Below the pieces are notes generated by a model. The model did no database searches. It worked only from the letters and a program-made list of their open reading frames with translations, and was not told the origin of the DNA. A stretch of 64,000 nt of DNA from Janthinobacterium sp. GW458P (GTDB lineage: Bacteria > Pseudomonadota > Gammaproteobacteria > Burkholderiales > Burkholderiaceae_D): NCBI RefSeq assembly GCF_002127585.1, contig NZ_NEGZ01000015.1, positions 23,840-87,839 of the forward strand. Direction: 5' to 3'. Made by a program: the position numbers and the translations under genes. Positions 17,975-26,010 of the stretch are shown here, one piece after another; the stretch's first letter is position 1, and each line of letters starts with the position of its first letter.

Positions 17975-18991
17975 ATGTCCCACTACGCCCACCTTACCGC
18001 GATCGCCTGCCACCTGCCGCAGGCGATCCTGACGAATGCCGCGCTGGAACAGGAATTCATCGACTGGCCGGCGCAAAAAATCCTCGACAAGACAGGCATT
18101 GCACAGCGTCATATCGCCGCGGCACATGAAACGGCCAGCGACCTGGCGTTCCATGCCGCGGAAAAACTGTTCGCCACGCATGACATCGCGCGCGGCGACA
18201 TCGATTTCCTGATCCTGTGCACGCAGGCGCCCGACTACCTGCTGCCCAGCAGCGCCTGCGTGCTGCAGCAGCGGCTCGGCTTGCCGACCTCGTGCGGCGC
18301 GCTCGACATCAACCTCGGCTGTTCCGGCTACGTCTACGCGCTGGCCATGGCCAAGGGCCTGATCGAGAGCGGCATCCGCAAGAAGGTGCTGCTGCTGACG
18401 GCCGACACCTATTCCAAGTACATCAACGCGCGCGACCGCAGCGTACGCACGCTGTTCGGCGACGGCGCCGCCGCCAGCGTGATCGCCGGCGGCGCGCCCG
18501 AACTGGCGCTGGGACCGTTCGTCCTGGGCACGGACGGCAGCGGCGCGAACAACCTGATCGTGCCGGCCGGCGGCATGCGCACGGCCCGCAGCGCGGCCAC
18601 GGCCGTCCCCGTCGAGGACGCGTCCGGCAACTGGCGCAGCCAGGACGACCTGTTCATGGATGGCGCGCAGATCGTCCAGTTCACCTTGGGCGCCGTGCCG
18701 CGTACAATGCAGGAGCTGCTGGAGACGGCCGGCAAGACCCTCGATGACATCGATCACGTGATTTTCCATCAGGCAAACAAATTCATGCTGGACGCCTTGC
18801 GCCGCAAAATCCGTATTCCGGAAGACAAATTTGTGATTGAAATCGATACTGTCGGCAATACCGTCTCCTCGACCATTCCCATCGCCATCGCCCGCGCGCG
18901 CGCCTCGGGGCGCATCCGGCCGGGCGACACGGCCCTGCTGCTGGGCTTTGGCGTCGGCTATTCCTGGGCCGGCACGCTGGCGCGACTGTAG
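17975..18991 (+). CDS. 3-oxoacyl-ACP synthase III (KAS III), first copy
   Basis: 338 residues, slightly longer than FabH. The complete catalytic triad is visible: Cys116 (INLGCSGY), His265 (FHQANKF) and Asn295 (VGNTVSS). The C-terminal GFGVGYSWAG loop is also conserved. KAS III enzymes condense an acyl-CoA with malonyl-ACP, typically giving acetoacetyl-ACP. It stands next to a private ACP and a second KAS III, so it is probably dedicated to a sugar acyl group and not to bulk fatty-acid synthesis. It shares long stretches with the second copy but is clearly diverged. Confidence 0.88.
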   Translation: MSHYAHLTAIACHLPQAILTNAALEQEFIDWPAQKILDKTGIAQRHIAAAHETASDLAFHAAEKLFATHDIARGDIDFLILCTQAPDYLLPSSACVLQQRLGLPTSCGALDINLGCSGYVYALAMAKGLIESGIRKKVLLLTADTYSKYINARDRSVRTLFGDGAAASVIAGGAPELALGPFVLGTDGSGANNLIVPAGGMRTARSAATAVPVEDASGNWRSQDDLFMDGAQIVQFTLGAVPRTMQELLETAGKTLDDIDHVIFHQANKFMLDALRRKIRIPEDKFVIEIDTVGNTVSSTIPIAIARARASGRIRPGDTALLLGFGVGYSWAGTLARL

Positions 18992-19035
18992 GCGTCCGCG
19001 CGCCTGCGCACTGAACTTCTCTGAAAGGAAACACA

Positions 19036-19254
19036 ATGCAAGAATTTTTCAACGGCATGGCCGACATTCTGGAAATCGACGCCGACAAGGTCGTGCCGGG
19101 CCTGAAACTGGGCGATTACGCCTGGGATTCGCTGGCCATCATTTCCACCATCGCCCTGGCCGACGAACTGTTCGATCAGATGCTCGAAGGCCAGGCCCTG
19201 GCCAATTGCGAAACCCTGGCCGACGTGCTGGCATTGATCGCCGTCAAGGTCTGA
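19036..19254 (+). CDS. Acyl carrier protein
   Basis: 72 residues, acidic. Carries the phosphopantetheine attachment site at Ser32 (AWDSLAII). AAAGGAA lies ahead of the ATG. It is not beside the usual fabD/fabG/fabF genes, so it is a specialised ACP, placed between two KAS III genes. It would hold the growing short acyl chain until the NeuD-type enzyme transfers it to the amino sugar. Confidence 0.87.
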   Translation: MQEFFNGMADILEIDADKVVPGLKLGDYAWDSLAIISTIALADELFDQMLEGQALANCETLADVLALIAVKV

Positions 19255-19256
19255 CC

Positions 19257-20312
19257 ATGTCCAGCCAGCGCCTGGAATCGGGACTGCCGTTCAGCACCGC
19301 CCATCTGGCCATGCGCGGCGTGGTGTGCGCGCTGCCGCGCACGCAGGTCCACAATGCCGACCTGGCCGAGCGCTTCGGCGCCGAGGCCGTGGCCGACGTG
19401 AGCAAGATGATCGGCGTGCAGTCGCGCCGCCGCGCCGCCGACGGCCAGACGACGGCCGACCTGTGCCAGGCGGCGGCGCAAACCCTGCTCGACGACCTGG
19501 GCTGGGAGCGCGACAGCATCGACGCCCTGATCTTCATTTCGCAAACCCCCGATTACGTGCTGCCGGCCACCGCCTGCGCCCTGCATGGACGGCTGGGCCT
19601 GCACAAGGCCTGCGCCGCCTTCGACATCAACCTCGGCTGCTCTGCCTACGCGTATGGCCTGTGGCTGGCGGCGAAGATGCTCGATGGCCAGGCCATGTGC
19701 CGCATCCTGCTGCTGGTGGGCGACACCATCAGCAAGACCGTCGACGAGACCGACCGCGCCACCGCGCTGCTGTTCGGCGACGCCGGCACGGCCACGGCGC
19801 TGGAATTCGATGCGGCGGCGGCGCCCGCCCATTTCATCGTCGGCAGCGACGGCGGCGGCGAACGCCACCTGATGATGGCCGCCAGCGCCTGCCGCCCCTA
19901 CGCGGGCGACGATGCGCGGCTGGCGCAGCGCGATCCGGCCAAGCTGTACATGGACGGCGGCGAAATCTTCAATTTCACGCTGAAAAGCATTCCGCCGCTG
20001 GTAGCGGACCTGCTGCGCCTGGCTGGCCGCACGAGCGACGAGGTCGATGCCTTCCTGTTTCACCAGGCAAATACCTTCATGCTCAAGCACATTATCAAAA
20101 AAGCCAAATTGCCGGCCGGGCGCGCGCCGATCAACATGGACCGCTATGGCAACACGTCCAGCGCCTCCATCCCCCTGTTGATCGCCGACAGCCTGGGGGC
20201 GGCGGCACAGGGCCAGACCATCGCCATGTTCGGCTTTGGCGTCGGCTACTCCTGGTCGGCGGCCGTGCTGGGCCTGCAATCGCTGACCGTCAACCGCCTT
20301 ATCGAAGTCTGA
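19257..20312 (+). CDS. 3-oxoacyl-ACP synthase III (KAS III), second copy
   Basis: 351 residues from ATG at 19257, two bases after the ACP stop; a longer frame beginning at 18837 is only an out-of-frame run through the first KAS III. The triad is intact: Cys128 (INLGCSAY), His269 (FHQANTF) and Asn299 (YGNTSSA). Ends in GFGVGYSWSAA like the first copy. The two may form a heterodimer, use different primers, or carry out successive steps. None of these can be settled from sequence. Confidence 0.87.
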   Translation: MSSQRLESGLPFSTAHLAMRGVVCALPRTQVHNADLAERFGAEAVADVSKMIGVQSRRRAADGQTTADLCQAAAQTLLDDLGWERDSIDALIFISQTPDYVLPATACALHGRLGLHKACAAFDINLGCSAYAYGLWLAAKMLDGQAMCRILLLVGDTISKTVDETDRATALLFGDAGTATALEFDAAAAPAHFIVGSDGGGERHLMMAASACRPYAGDDARLAQRDPAKLYMDGGEIFNFTLKSIPPLVADLLRLAGRTSDEVDAFLFHQANTFMLKHIIKKAKLPAGRAPINMDRYGNTSSASIPLLIADSLGAAAQGQTIAMFGFGVGYSWSAAVLGLQSLTVNRLIEV

Positions 20313-20315
20313 ACC

Positions 20316-21074
20316 ATGATCTTTCAACCCGACATGCTGGCCGGCCAGCGCATCCTCGTCACCGGCGCCTCGTCCGGCATCGGCCGCGACACGGCCCTGC
20401 TGCTGGCGCGCTGCGGCGCGCAACTGCTGATCAGCGGACGCGACCCGGCTCGCCTGGAGCAAACCCTGCAGGCGCTTGACGGCAGCGGCCACCGCGCCGA
20501 AGTGCTCGAACTCGACGGCGGCGACCACATCGTCGACTTCCTCAGGCAGGCCACGCAGGAGGCGCCCCTGAGCGGCATCTTCCATGCGGCCGGCATCGAG
20601 TTATTGCGCCCGGTCAAATTGTCCAAGGCCCAGCAGTTTGACGAGGTCTTCGCCTCCAGCGTCAAGACGGCGCTGGCGCTGGCGCGCGGCGCCGCCCTGC
20701 GCGGCGTGCTCAGCGATGGCGCGGCCCTGCTCTTCATGTCTTCCGTGGCGGGCCAGAGCGGCCAGTCCGGCATGAGCGTGTATTCGGCCGCCAAGGCCGC
20801 CATCGACGGCCTGGTGCGCGCCCTGGCCGTGGAACTGGCGCCGCGCGGCATGCGCGTCAACAGCATTGCCGCCGGCGCCGTCGAAACGGAAATGCACGCG
20901 CGCCTGAGCCGCGGCTTGCCGGACGAGGCCATGCGCGCCTACGCGGAACGCCATCCGCTCGGCTTCGGCCGCAGCAGCGACATCGCGCAGACGGCGGCCT
21001 TTTTGCTGTCGCCGGCGGCCCGCTGGGTCAGCGGCGCCACCTGGGCCGTCGACGGCGGCTACCTGGCCCGTTAG
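20316..21074 (+). CDS. SDR family 3-oxoacyl-ACP reductase-like protein
   Basis: 252 residues, classical [11 protein letters not shown] (about 16-23) binds the cofactor, and the catalytic pair is Tyr156 and Lys160 (YSAAK) with serine in [17 protein letters not shown] after strand 2 suggests NADP(H). Starts three bases after the KAS III stop. In this setting it most likely reduces a 3-oxoacyl-ACP (for example acetoacetyl-ACP) to the 3-hydroxyacyl form; FabG-like activity is inferred from context. Confidence 0.83.
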   Translation: MIFQPDMLAGQRILVTGASSGIGRDTALLLARCGAQLLISGRDPARLEQTLQALDGSGHRAEVLELDGGDHIVDFLRQATQEAPLSGIFHAAGIELLRPVKLSKAQQFDEVFASSVKTALALARGAALRGVLSDGAALLFMSSVAGQSGQSGMSVYSAAKAAIDGLVRALAVELAPRGMRVNSIAAGAVETEMHARLSRGLPDEAMRAYAERHPLGFGRSSDIAQTAAFLLSPAARWVSGATWAVDGGYLAR

Positions 21075-21082
21075 GAGTGCCC

Positions 21083-21715
21083 ATGCAAACCATCCTCATC
21101 GTCGGCGCCGGACGCTTCGCCCGAGAATTGCTGTGCTGGCTGGAAGACAGCCTCGACCCTGCTACCGCCCGCATCGGCGGCCTGCTCGACGACACGCTGC
21201 CGCCCTCGGCCGTGCTCGACGCCGACTACCCGTATCCCGTGCTGGGCAGCATCGGCGGCTACCAGCCGGCGCCCGGCGAAGCGCTGCTGCTGGCCATCGG
21301 CGCGCCGAAAGCCCGGCTGGAAGTGGCGCAGATGCTGGCCGCGCGCGGCGCCCGCTTCCATACCCTGATCCACCCCAGCGCCATTGTCGCGCGCACGGCC
21401 CGCATCGGCCAGGGCGCCGTCGTCTGCCCGTTCGCCCTCGTCTCGGCAGGCAGCGAACTGGGCGACTATGTCACCATCAACAGCTACGCCAGCGTCGGCC
21501 ATGATGCAGTGCTGGAACCGGGCTGCACGCTCAGTTCGCACGTCGACATCACGGGCGGCGTGCATCTGGGCCAGGCCGTCATGGTCGGCTCGGGCGCATC
21601 CATCCTGCCGCGCGTGCGCATCGGCGCCGGCGCCACCGTGGGCGCCGGCGCCGTCGTCATGCGCCGCGTGGCCGCCGGCGCCACCGTTTACGCTCCACCC
21701 GCAAAGACATTATGA
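21083..21715 (+). CDS. NeuD/PglD-type sugar O- or N-acyltransferase
   Basis: 210 residues from ATG at 21083 (AGGAG at 21073-21077). An N-terminal Rossmann-like substrate domain (ILIVGAGRFAREL) is followed by a left-handed beta helix of hexapeptide repeats (HPSAIVARTARIGQGAVV, INSYASVGHDAVLEP, VGSGASILPRVRIGAGATV). The probable catalytic histidine is in SVGHDAVLE. Close relatives N-acetylate UDP- or dTDP-4-amino sugars with acetyl-CoA; beside an ACP system, this one may take an acyl group from acyl-ACP instead (inference). Stop overlaps the start of the Rieske gene. Confidence 0.83.
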   Translation: MQTILIVGAGRFARELLCWLEDSLDPATARIGGLLDDTLPPSAVLDADYPYPVLGSIGGYQPAPGEALLLAIGAPKARLEVAQMLAARGARFHTLIHPSAIVARTARIGQGAVVCPFALVSAGSELGDYVTINSYASVGHDAVLEPGCTLSSHVDITGGVHLGQAVMVGSGASILPRVRIGAGATVGAGAVVMRRVAAGATVYAPPAKTL

Positions 21716-22731
21716 CCATCCACTCCGAAACGCGGCAGCTGCGCGACCAGTTCTGGCACCTGCTGTGCCACCGCAGCGAATTGCCCTCCAGCGGCGACTA
21801 TCTGAAGCTCGACTGGCTGGGCGAGGAAGTGGTCGTCTACAACGACCAGGGCGAGCTGATCGCCTTCGACAACCTGTGTCCGCACCGCGGCACGCGCTTC
21901 TTCACTGCAAAACGCGGCAATGCGCCGCTGGCCTGCCCCTACCATGGCTGGGCCTACCGGGCCGGCGCCATGCACATCCCCTGCCGCGAACGCTACGCCC
22001 CGGCCGAGCTGGACAACGCCCGCCTGCAGGTGCTGCAGCTGGACTGGTGCGCCGATTTCCTGTTCGCCTCGCCACGGCCGCGCCTGTCGCTCGGCGCGCA
22101 GCTGGGCGAGACGCAGGCCCTGCTGGAAAACATGTCCTTCAACGTCGACGGCCTGGGCGATTTCAACGCCTATGACTTCGAGTGCGACTGGCGCATCGCG
22201 CTGGAAAATGCGCTCGAACCGCTGCACGTGCCGTTCGTGCACCCGGAATCGCTGGCGCAACTGCAACTGGGCGACGGCGAGAACCGCTTCACGGAGTGGA
22301 CTTCCGTGTGGCAAGCCCCGCTGGGCAATGCGGGCATGGCCAGGAAGCTGCGCTCCGTCAAACGCCTGTTCCAGCTCGACAGCCAGTTCGAGGGTTACCA
22401 GAGCCTGTACCTGTTCCCGTTTACCATGCTCTCGTCGACATTTTCGTATTCGTATTCGCTGCAGCATTTCTTTCCGTCAACGCAAGCGCAGCGCACGCAT
22501 TTCTCCAGCCGCCTGCTCAAGGCCGCGACCAAACCCGCCGCCAGCGCCACGCTGCAGGGCTTTTTCGACTCGAGCGCGCAGATGAACCGCCAGGTGTTCG
22601 AGGAAGACCATGCCATCTGCAAGCGCATCGCCGTCCAGGCGGCCGACAGTGCGCGCTTCAAGGTCCTTTCCAGCGACGAGGCAAAGATCGCGCATTTCCG
22701 GGCCTGCATCGTGGCGGCAAGCCGGTCCTAG
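21712..22731 (+). CDS. Rieske (2Fe-2S) ring-hydroxylating oxygenase-like protein
   Basis: 339 residues. The Rieske ligands are complete: Cys56-x-His58 (CPHRGTRF) and Cys75-x-x-His78 (CPYHGWAY). In the catalytic domain, His172 and His177 (LHVPFVH) match the H-x4-H mononuclear-iron motif. The architecture is that of an oxygenase alpha subunit, somewhat shorter than aromatic dioxygenases. No reductase or ferredoxin gene is beside it. Last gene of the operon, so it probably oxidises the sugar or its acyl group. An oxygenase of this class is not a usual part of flagellin islands that I know. Confidence 0.85.
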   Translation: MTIHSETRQLRDQFWHLLCHRSELPSSGDYLKLDWLGEEVVVYNDQGELIAFDNLCPHRGTRFFTAKRGNAPLACPYHGWAYRAGAMHIPCRERYAPAELDNARLQVLQLDWCADFLFASPRPRLSLGAQLGETQALLENMSFNVDGLGDFNAYDFECDWRIALENALEPLHVPFVHPESLAQLQLGDGENRFTEWTSVWQAPLGNAGMARKLRSVKRLFQLDSQFEGYQSLYLFPFTMLSSTFSYSYSLQHFFPSTQAQRTHFSSRLLKAATKPAASATLQGFFDSSAQMNRQVFEEDHAICKRIAVQAADSARFKVLSSDEAKIAHFRACIVAASRS

Positions 22732-22803
22732 GGGGCTGGCGGCGAGTCCGCCGGCCGATGTGAAACTTTTTTAAAAATAATTTTAAAAAATTTCCACAAA
22801 GCA

Positions 22804-22834
22804 TTTAATAAGCTTATGCGTACGGTCGTCTTGT
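22804..22834 (+). promoter_or_regulatory. Candidate flagellar sigma-factor promoter, flagellin 1
   Basis: TTTAA (22804-22808), 15 bases, then GGTCGTCTTGT (22824-22834), 61 bp before the ATG. The same arrangement occurs ahead of flagellin 2, fliD and flgK. A run of A and T (about 22767-22794) lies just upstream. Confidence 0.55.
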
Positions 22835-22895
22835 ACTTGGGAGAGCACAAAGAACCGTTGCTCCGGACTGAACCCAACAAACCAGGAGTTACACC

Positions 22896-23747
22896 ATGCT
22901 GAGCCTTCACACTAACAACGCTGCACTGTCCGCACAAAATTCGATCACCCGCACCCAAAACCAACTGTCGACCTCGATGACCCGCCTGAGCACCGGCTTC
23001 CGCATCAACTCGGCAATGGATGACGCAGCAGGCTTGCAAATCGCAACCCGCCTGAAAGCACAAACCAGCGGCATGACCGTTGCAATGTCGAACACCCAGA
23101 ACAGCACCTCGATGCTGCAAACGGCCGAAGGCGCGTTTGACGAAGTCACCAACATGCTGATCCGCATGAAGGATCTGGCAACCCAGGCAGCCGATGCTTC
23201 GTCGGGCGCCAAAGACAAGACCGCCATGCAATCGGAATACGATGCACTGGGCCTGGAACTGTCGAACGTGATGAAAAACACCACCTTCGGCGGCAACAAG
23301 CTGCTGGTAGGCGGCACCTTGGCTTCGTCGATGACCTTCCAGATCGGTGCAAGCTCGACCGAAACGATGGCATTTGACGTTTCCGCCAAAATGACCAGCC
23401 TGACCGCATCGCTGGGTTCGGCTACCGCCAACTACGCTTCGGCCGCCACCGGCACCGAGCTGACCAGCGCCGCCAACGCCACCATCGCCCTGCTGGAAAC
23501 GGCCATCGGCGACGTCGGCACCGTTCGCTCGGCACTGGGTGCTGCTGCCAACCGTCTGGACCACGTCAACACCAACTTGTCCAACATCGCCACCAACACC
23601 AAAGCCGCTACCGGCCGCATCATGGACGTCGACTTCGCTACCGAAAGCTCGAACATGACGTCGTCGCAAATGCTGCTGCAAGCTGGCACCGCAATGTTGA
23701 AACAAAGCAACAGCATGTCCTCGATGGTCATGTCCCTGCTGCAATAA
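22896..23747 (+). CDS. Flagellin 1 (short, lateral-type)
   Basis: 283 residues. The conserved N-terminal D0/D1 helices (MLSLHTNNAALSAQNS, STGFRINSAMDDAAGLQIA) and C-terminal D1/D0 helices (NRLDHVNTNLSNI, ending in MSSMVMSLLQ) are joined by only a short central region, so the variable D2/D3 domain is essentially missing. That length matches lateral flagellins (LafA). The protein is exported by the flagellar apparatus and forms the filament. AGGAG precedes the ATG. It follows the glycosylation operon and ends in a strong terminator. Confidence 0.95.
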   Translation: MLSLHTNNAALSAQNSITRTQNQLSTSMTRLSTGFRINSAMDDAAGLQIATRLKAQTSGMTVAMSNTQNSTSMLQTAEGAFDEVTNMLIRMKDLATQAADASSGAKDKTAMQSEYDALGLELSNVMKNTTFGGNKLLVGGTLASSMTFQIGASSTETMAFDVSAKMTSLTASLGSATANYASAATGTELTSAANATIALLETAIGDVGTVRSALGAAANRLDHVNTNLSNIATNTKAATGRIMDVDFATESSNMTSSQMLLQAGTAMLKQSNSMSSMVMSLLQ

Positions 23748-23781
23748 TTTTTACCTGCATGGCCGCTCGCGGCCTGCCAGC

Positions 23782-23810
23782 AAAAACCAGGCCGCGGCCT
23801 GGTTTTTTTT
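23782..23810 (+). terminator. Terminator of flagellin 1 gene
   Basis: Near-perfect palindrome aaaaaccaggcc-gc-ggcctggttttt followed by T-run, 34 bp after the stop. Confidence 0.92.
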
Positions 23811-23858
23811 CGTTCCGCGCAGCGGCAGGCGCGCCCGGAAAACTATTTCCCCGCAATC

Positions 23859-23889
23859 TTTAACGATGTGCTCCATGCGGTCGCCTGTT
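23859..23889 (+). promoter_or_regulatory. Candidate flagellar sigma-factor promoter, flagellin 2
   Basis: TTTAA (23859-23863), 15 bases, then GGTCGCCTGTT (23879-23889), 45 bp before the GTG start. Same spacing as for flagellin 1. Confidence 0.55.
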
Positions 23890-23934
23890 TGCTGGGTAGC
23901 CCCGTAAACTGCCGTCATCCACAGGAATCGCCGA

Positions 23935-24789
23935 GTGCTGAGCCTTCACACCAATATCGCCGCACTATCCGCACAGAATGCCGCCGCGCGGGCGCAAACG
24001 CGGCTGTCGACGTCGATGACGCGCCTGTCCACCGGCTTTCGCATCAATTCGGCCATGGACGACGCGGCCGGCCTGCAAATCGCCACGCGGCTGCGGGCCC
24101 AGGCAAGCGGCATGGCCGTCGCCATGCGCAACACGCAAAACAGCACTTCGATGCTGCAAACGGCCGAAGGCGCGTTTGATGAAGTGACCACCATGCTGAT
24201 CCGCATGAAGGATCTGGCCACGCAGGCCGCCGATGCATCGTCGGGCGCCAAGGACAAGGTCGCCATGCAGGCCGAATACGACGCCCTGGGCCTGGAACTG
24301 GCCAACGTGATGAAAAACACTAGTTTCGGCGGCAACAAACTGCTGGCCGGCGGCACGCTGGCATCGGCCATGACGTTCCAGATCGGCGCCAGCCAAAGCG
24401 AGACGATGGCGTTCGACGTCTCGGGCAAGATGGGCAGCGTGCTGGCCTCGCTCGGCGCGGCCAGCGCCAACTTCGGCGCACCCGCCGCCGGCACCGAACT
24501 GACGGGCAGCGCCAACGCCACCATCGCCCTGCTGGAAACGGCCATCGATGATGTGGGCGGCGTGCGCTCGGCCCTGGGCGCCGCGGGCAACCGCCTCGAC
24601 CACGTCAACAATAACCTGGCCAATATGGTCACCAACACCCGGGCCGCCATCGGCCGTATCATGGATGTCGACTACGCGGCGGAAAGCGCGAACATGACGT
24701 CGGCGCAAATGCTGCTGCAAGCGAGCACGGCGATGCTCAAGCAAAGCCAGAGCATGCAGAAAATGATACTGTCCCTGTTACAGCCATGA
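23935..24789 (+). CDS. Flagellin 2 (paralogue of flagellin 1)
   Basis: 284 residues, starting with GTG (AGGAA lies upstream). Aligns with flagellin 1 over its whole length with most positions identical. Differences concentrate in the central part (for example SANFGAPAAGTELTGSAN), and the C-terminus is MQKMILSLLQP. It has its own candidate promoter and is separated from the first gene by a terminator, so the two can be expressed independently. A minor or alternative filament subunit is likely. Confidence 0.93.
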   Translation: MLSLHTNIAALSAQNAAARAQTRLSTSMTRLSTGFRINSAMDDAAGLQIATRLRAQASGMAVAMRNTQNSTSMLQTAEGAFDEVTTMLIRMKDLATQAADASSGAKDKVAMQAEYDALGLELANVMKNTSFGGNKLLAGGTLASAMTFQIGASQSETMAFDVSGKMGSVLASLGAASANFGAPAAGTELTGSANATIALLETAIDDVGGVRSALGAAGNRLDHVNNNLANMVTNTRAAIGRIMDVDYAAESANMTSAQMLLQASTAMLKQSQSMQKMILSLLQP

Positions 24790-24845
24790 TGGCTGACGCA
24801 GCCTGATTCTCCGGCTTTTATAGACTTTCATCTGGACATAGTGGC

Positions 24846-25955
24846 ATGGCGATAGACCGCATTTCATCGGGTAACCCTGTTCCCCTGATTACCCAGCGCC
24901 TCGACGTCAGTCCCGCCACGCCGATGACGCCTGGCGTGGTGCAGCCGCTGGTGCCCATCGGCCCCTACATGGCGCCCGCGCCCGACGCCGGCACCCTGCC
25001 AGCGCAACTGCAGCAGCAAGGCCAGGACAGCCTGGCGTCGCTGATCAAGCCGAACGCCGATGGCGCCGCCGGCGCCATGCCGCGCGACAGCAGCGCCATG
25101 CAGGTCAATCAGCTGTTCTTCACGCGCCAGCTGGTCTGGCAGCCGCCCGACGCGGCGCAGCTGGCCGCCTCCTGGCGCGTGATGGTGCGCACCTATGGCG
25201 AGCAATATGCGGCCCTGCAGGAGCAGGCGCGCGGCCAGCACGTGCCGGGCAACCTCTTCATGGCCGAGCAGCAGCCCGCCCTGCTGCGCGAAGGCCCGCG
25301 CCCGCCCTTGAGCATCGACAGCGAAGCATGGCGCTTTGCCGTCTACGGCTGGGGCGGACAGCGCCTGCTGCTGCGCGTGCTGGCCAGCGATGCCGACGAG
25401 GAAGAAGGCCCGCCCCGGCGCCGCGGCAAGGTGGCGCTGCGCGTCGAACTGGTCATCCTCGGCATCGGCCGGGTGGTGATCCAAATGGAGCCGGCCGGCG
25501 ACGGCGTGCTGCTGGAACTGGCCGCCGATGCAGAGAGCGCCCTGCGCCATTTGCGCCTGGTCCTGCCCGGGATCGCCGGCGCCGTGCACCGCGCCGGCCT
25601 GCGCGTCATGCGCTGCCGCCTGAACCGCCAGCTGCACGCGCAGCGCGTGCATGGCAATTTTCCCATGCAGGCGGGCGCCGCCTCGCTGTCGCCGGCCCTG
25701 TTCCGCGCCATGGCCGAAGTGGCGCTGCTGCTGACGCAGCCGGAAGCGGAGGCGGCGGCCGATCCCGATGCGCCCGCGACGCCCCCGGCTGAAGCGGAAA
25801 AGGAAGTCCTCTTCATCTCGAAGGAAGTGCCGGCCCCGCTCGGCTACGACTATGGCGACGCGACGGCGGACGGACGGGAAGAGGAAGTGCTGCTGCTGGC
25901 CGGACCGGCAGAGCCAACGCAGGATTTGCTGCCGCCAATCGACGAACAGGATTGA
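24846..25955 (+). CDS. Hypothetical protein with FliK-like C-terminal region
   Basis: 369 residues, no signal peptide. The N-terminal third is rich in Pro, Ala and Gln, as in FliK. Residues of about 195-265 (VALRVELVILGIGRVVIQM, then a stretch on residues predicting single-molecule binding such as LRHLRLVLPGIAGAVHRAG) resemble the FliK hook-length-control C-terminal fold in spacing and hydrophobic pattern. The tail is acidic. It lies between the flagellins and flhA. A separate FliK occurs at 40759-41913, so this may be a second FliK-like ruler or a divergent export regulator. Assignment is tentative. Confidence 0.6.
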   Translation: MAIDRISSGNPVPLITQRLDVSPATPMTPGVVQPLVPIGPYMAPAPDAGTLPAQLQQQGQDSLASLIKPNADGAAGAMPRDSSAMQVNQLFFTRQLVWQPPDAAQLAASWRVMVRTYGEQYAALQEQARGQHVPGNLFMAEQQPALLREGPRPPLSIDSEAWRFAVYGWGGQRLLLRVLASDADEEEGPPRRRGKVALRVELVILGIGRVVIQMEPAGDGVLLELAADAESALRHLRLVLPGIAGAVHRAGLRVMRCRLNRQLHAQRVHGNFPMQAGAASLSPALFRAMAEVALLLTQPEAEAAADPDAPATPPAEAEKEVLFISKEVPAPLGYDYGDATADGREEEVLLLAGPAEPTQDLLPPIDEQD

Positions 25956-25966
25956 TACAGCGCAAT

Positions 25967-25994
25967 AAAAACGGCGCCCGAAGCGCCGTTTTTG
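25967..25994. terminator. Bidirectional terminator between convergent genes
   Basis: Stem aaaaacggcgc / gcgccgttttt with a ccgaa loop, serving the FliK-like gene on the plus strand and flhA on the minus strand. Confidence 0.85.
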
Positions 25995-26010
25995 TTGTTT
26001 ACCCCACCAT

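Noticed and set aside
18837..20312. A 491-codon version of the second KAS III starting inside the first KAS III gene.
   Set aside because: Residues before 19257 are an out-of-frame reading of the first KAS III and the ACP gene. The real start follows the ACP stop by two bases.
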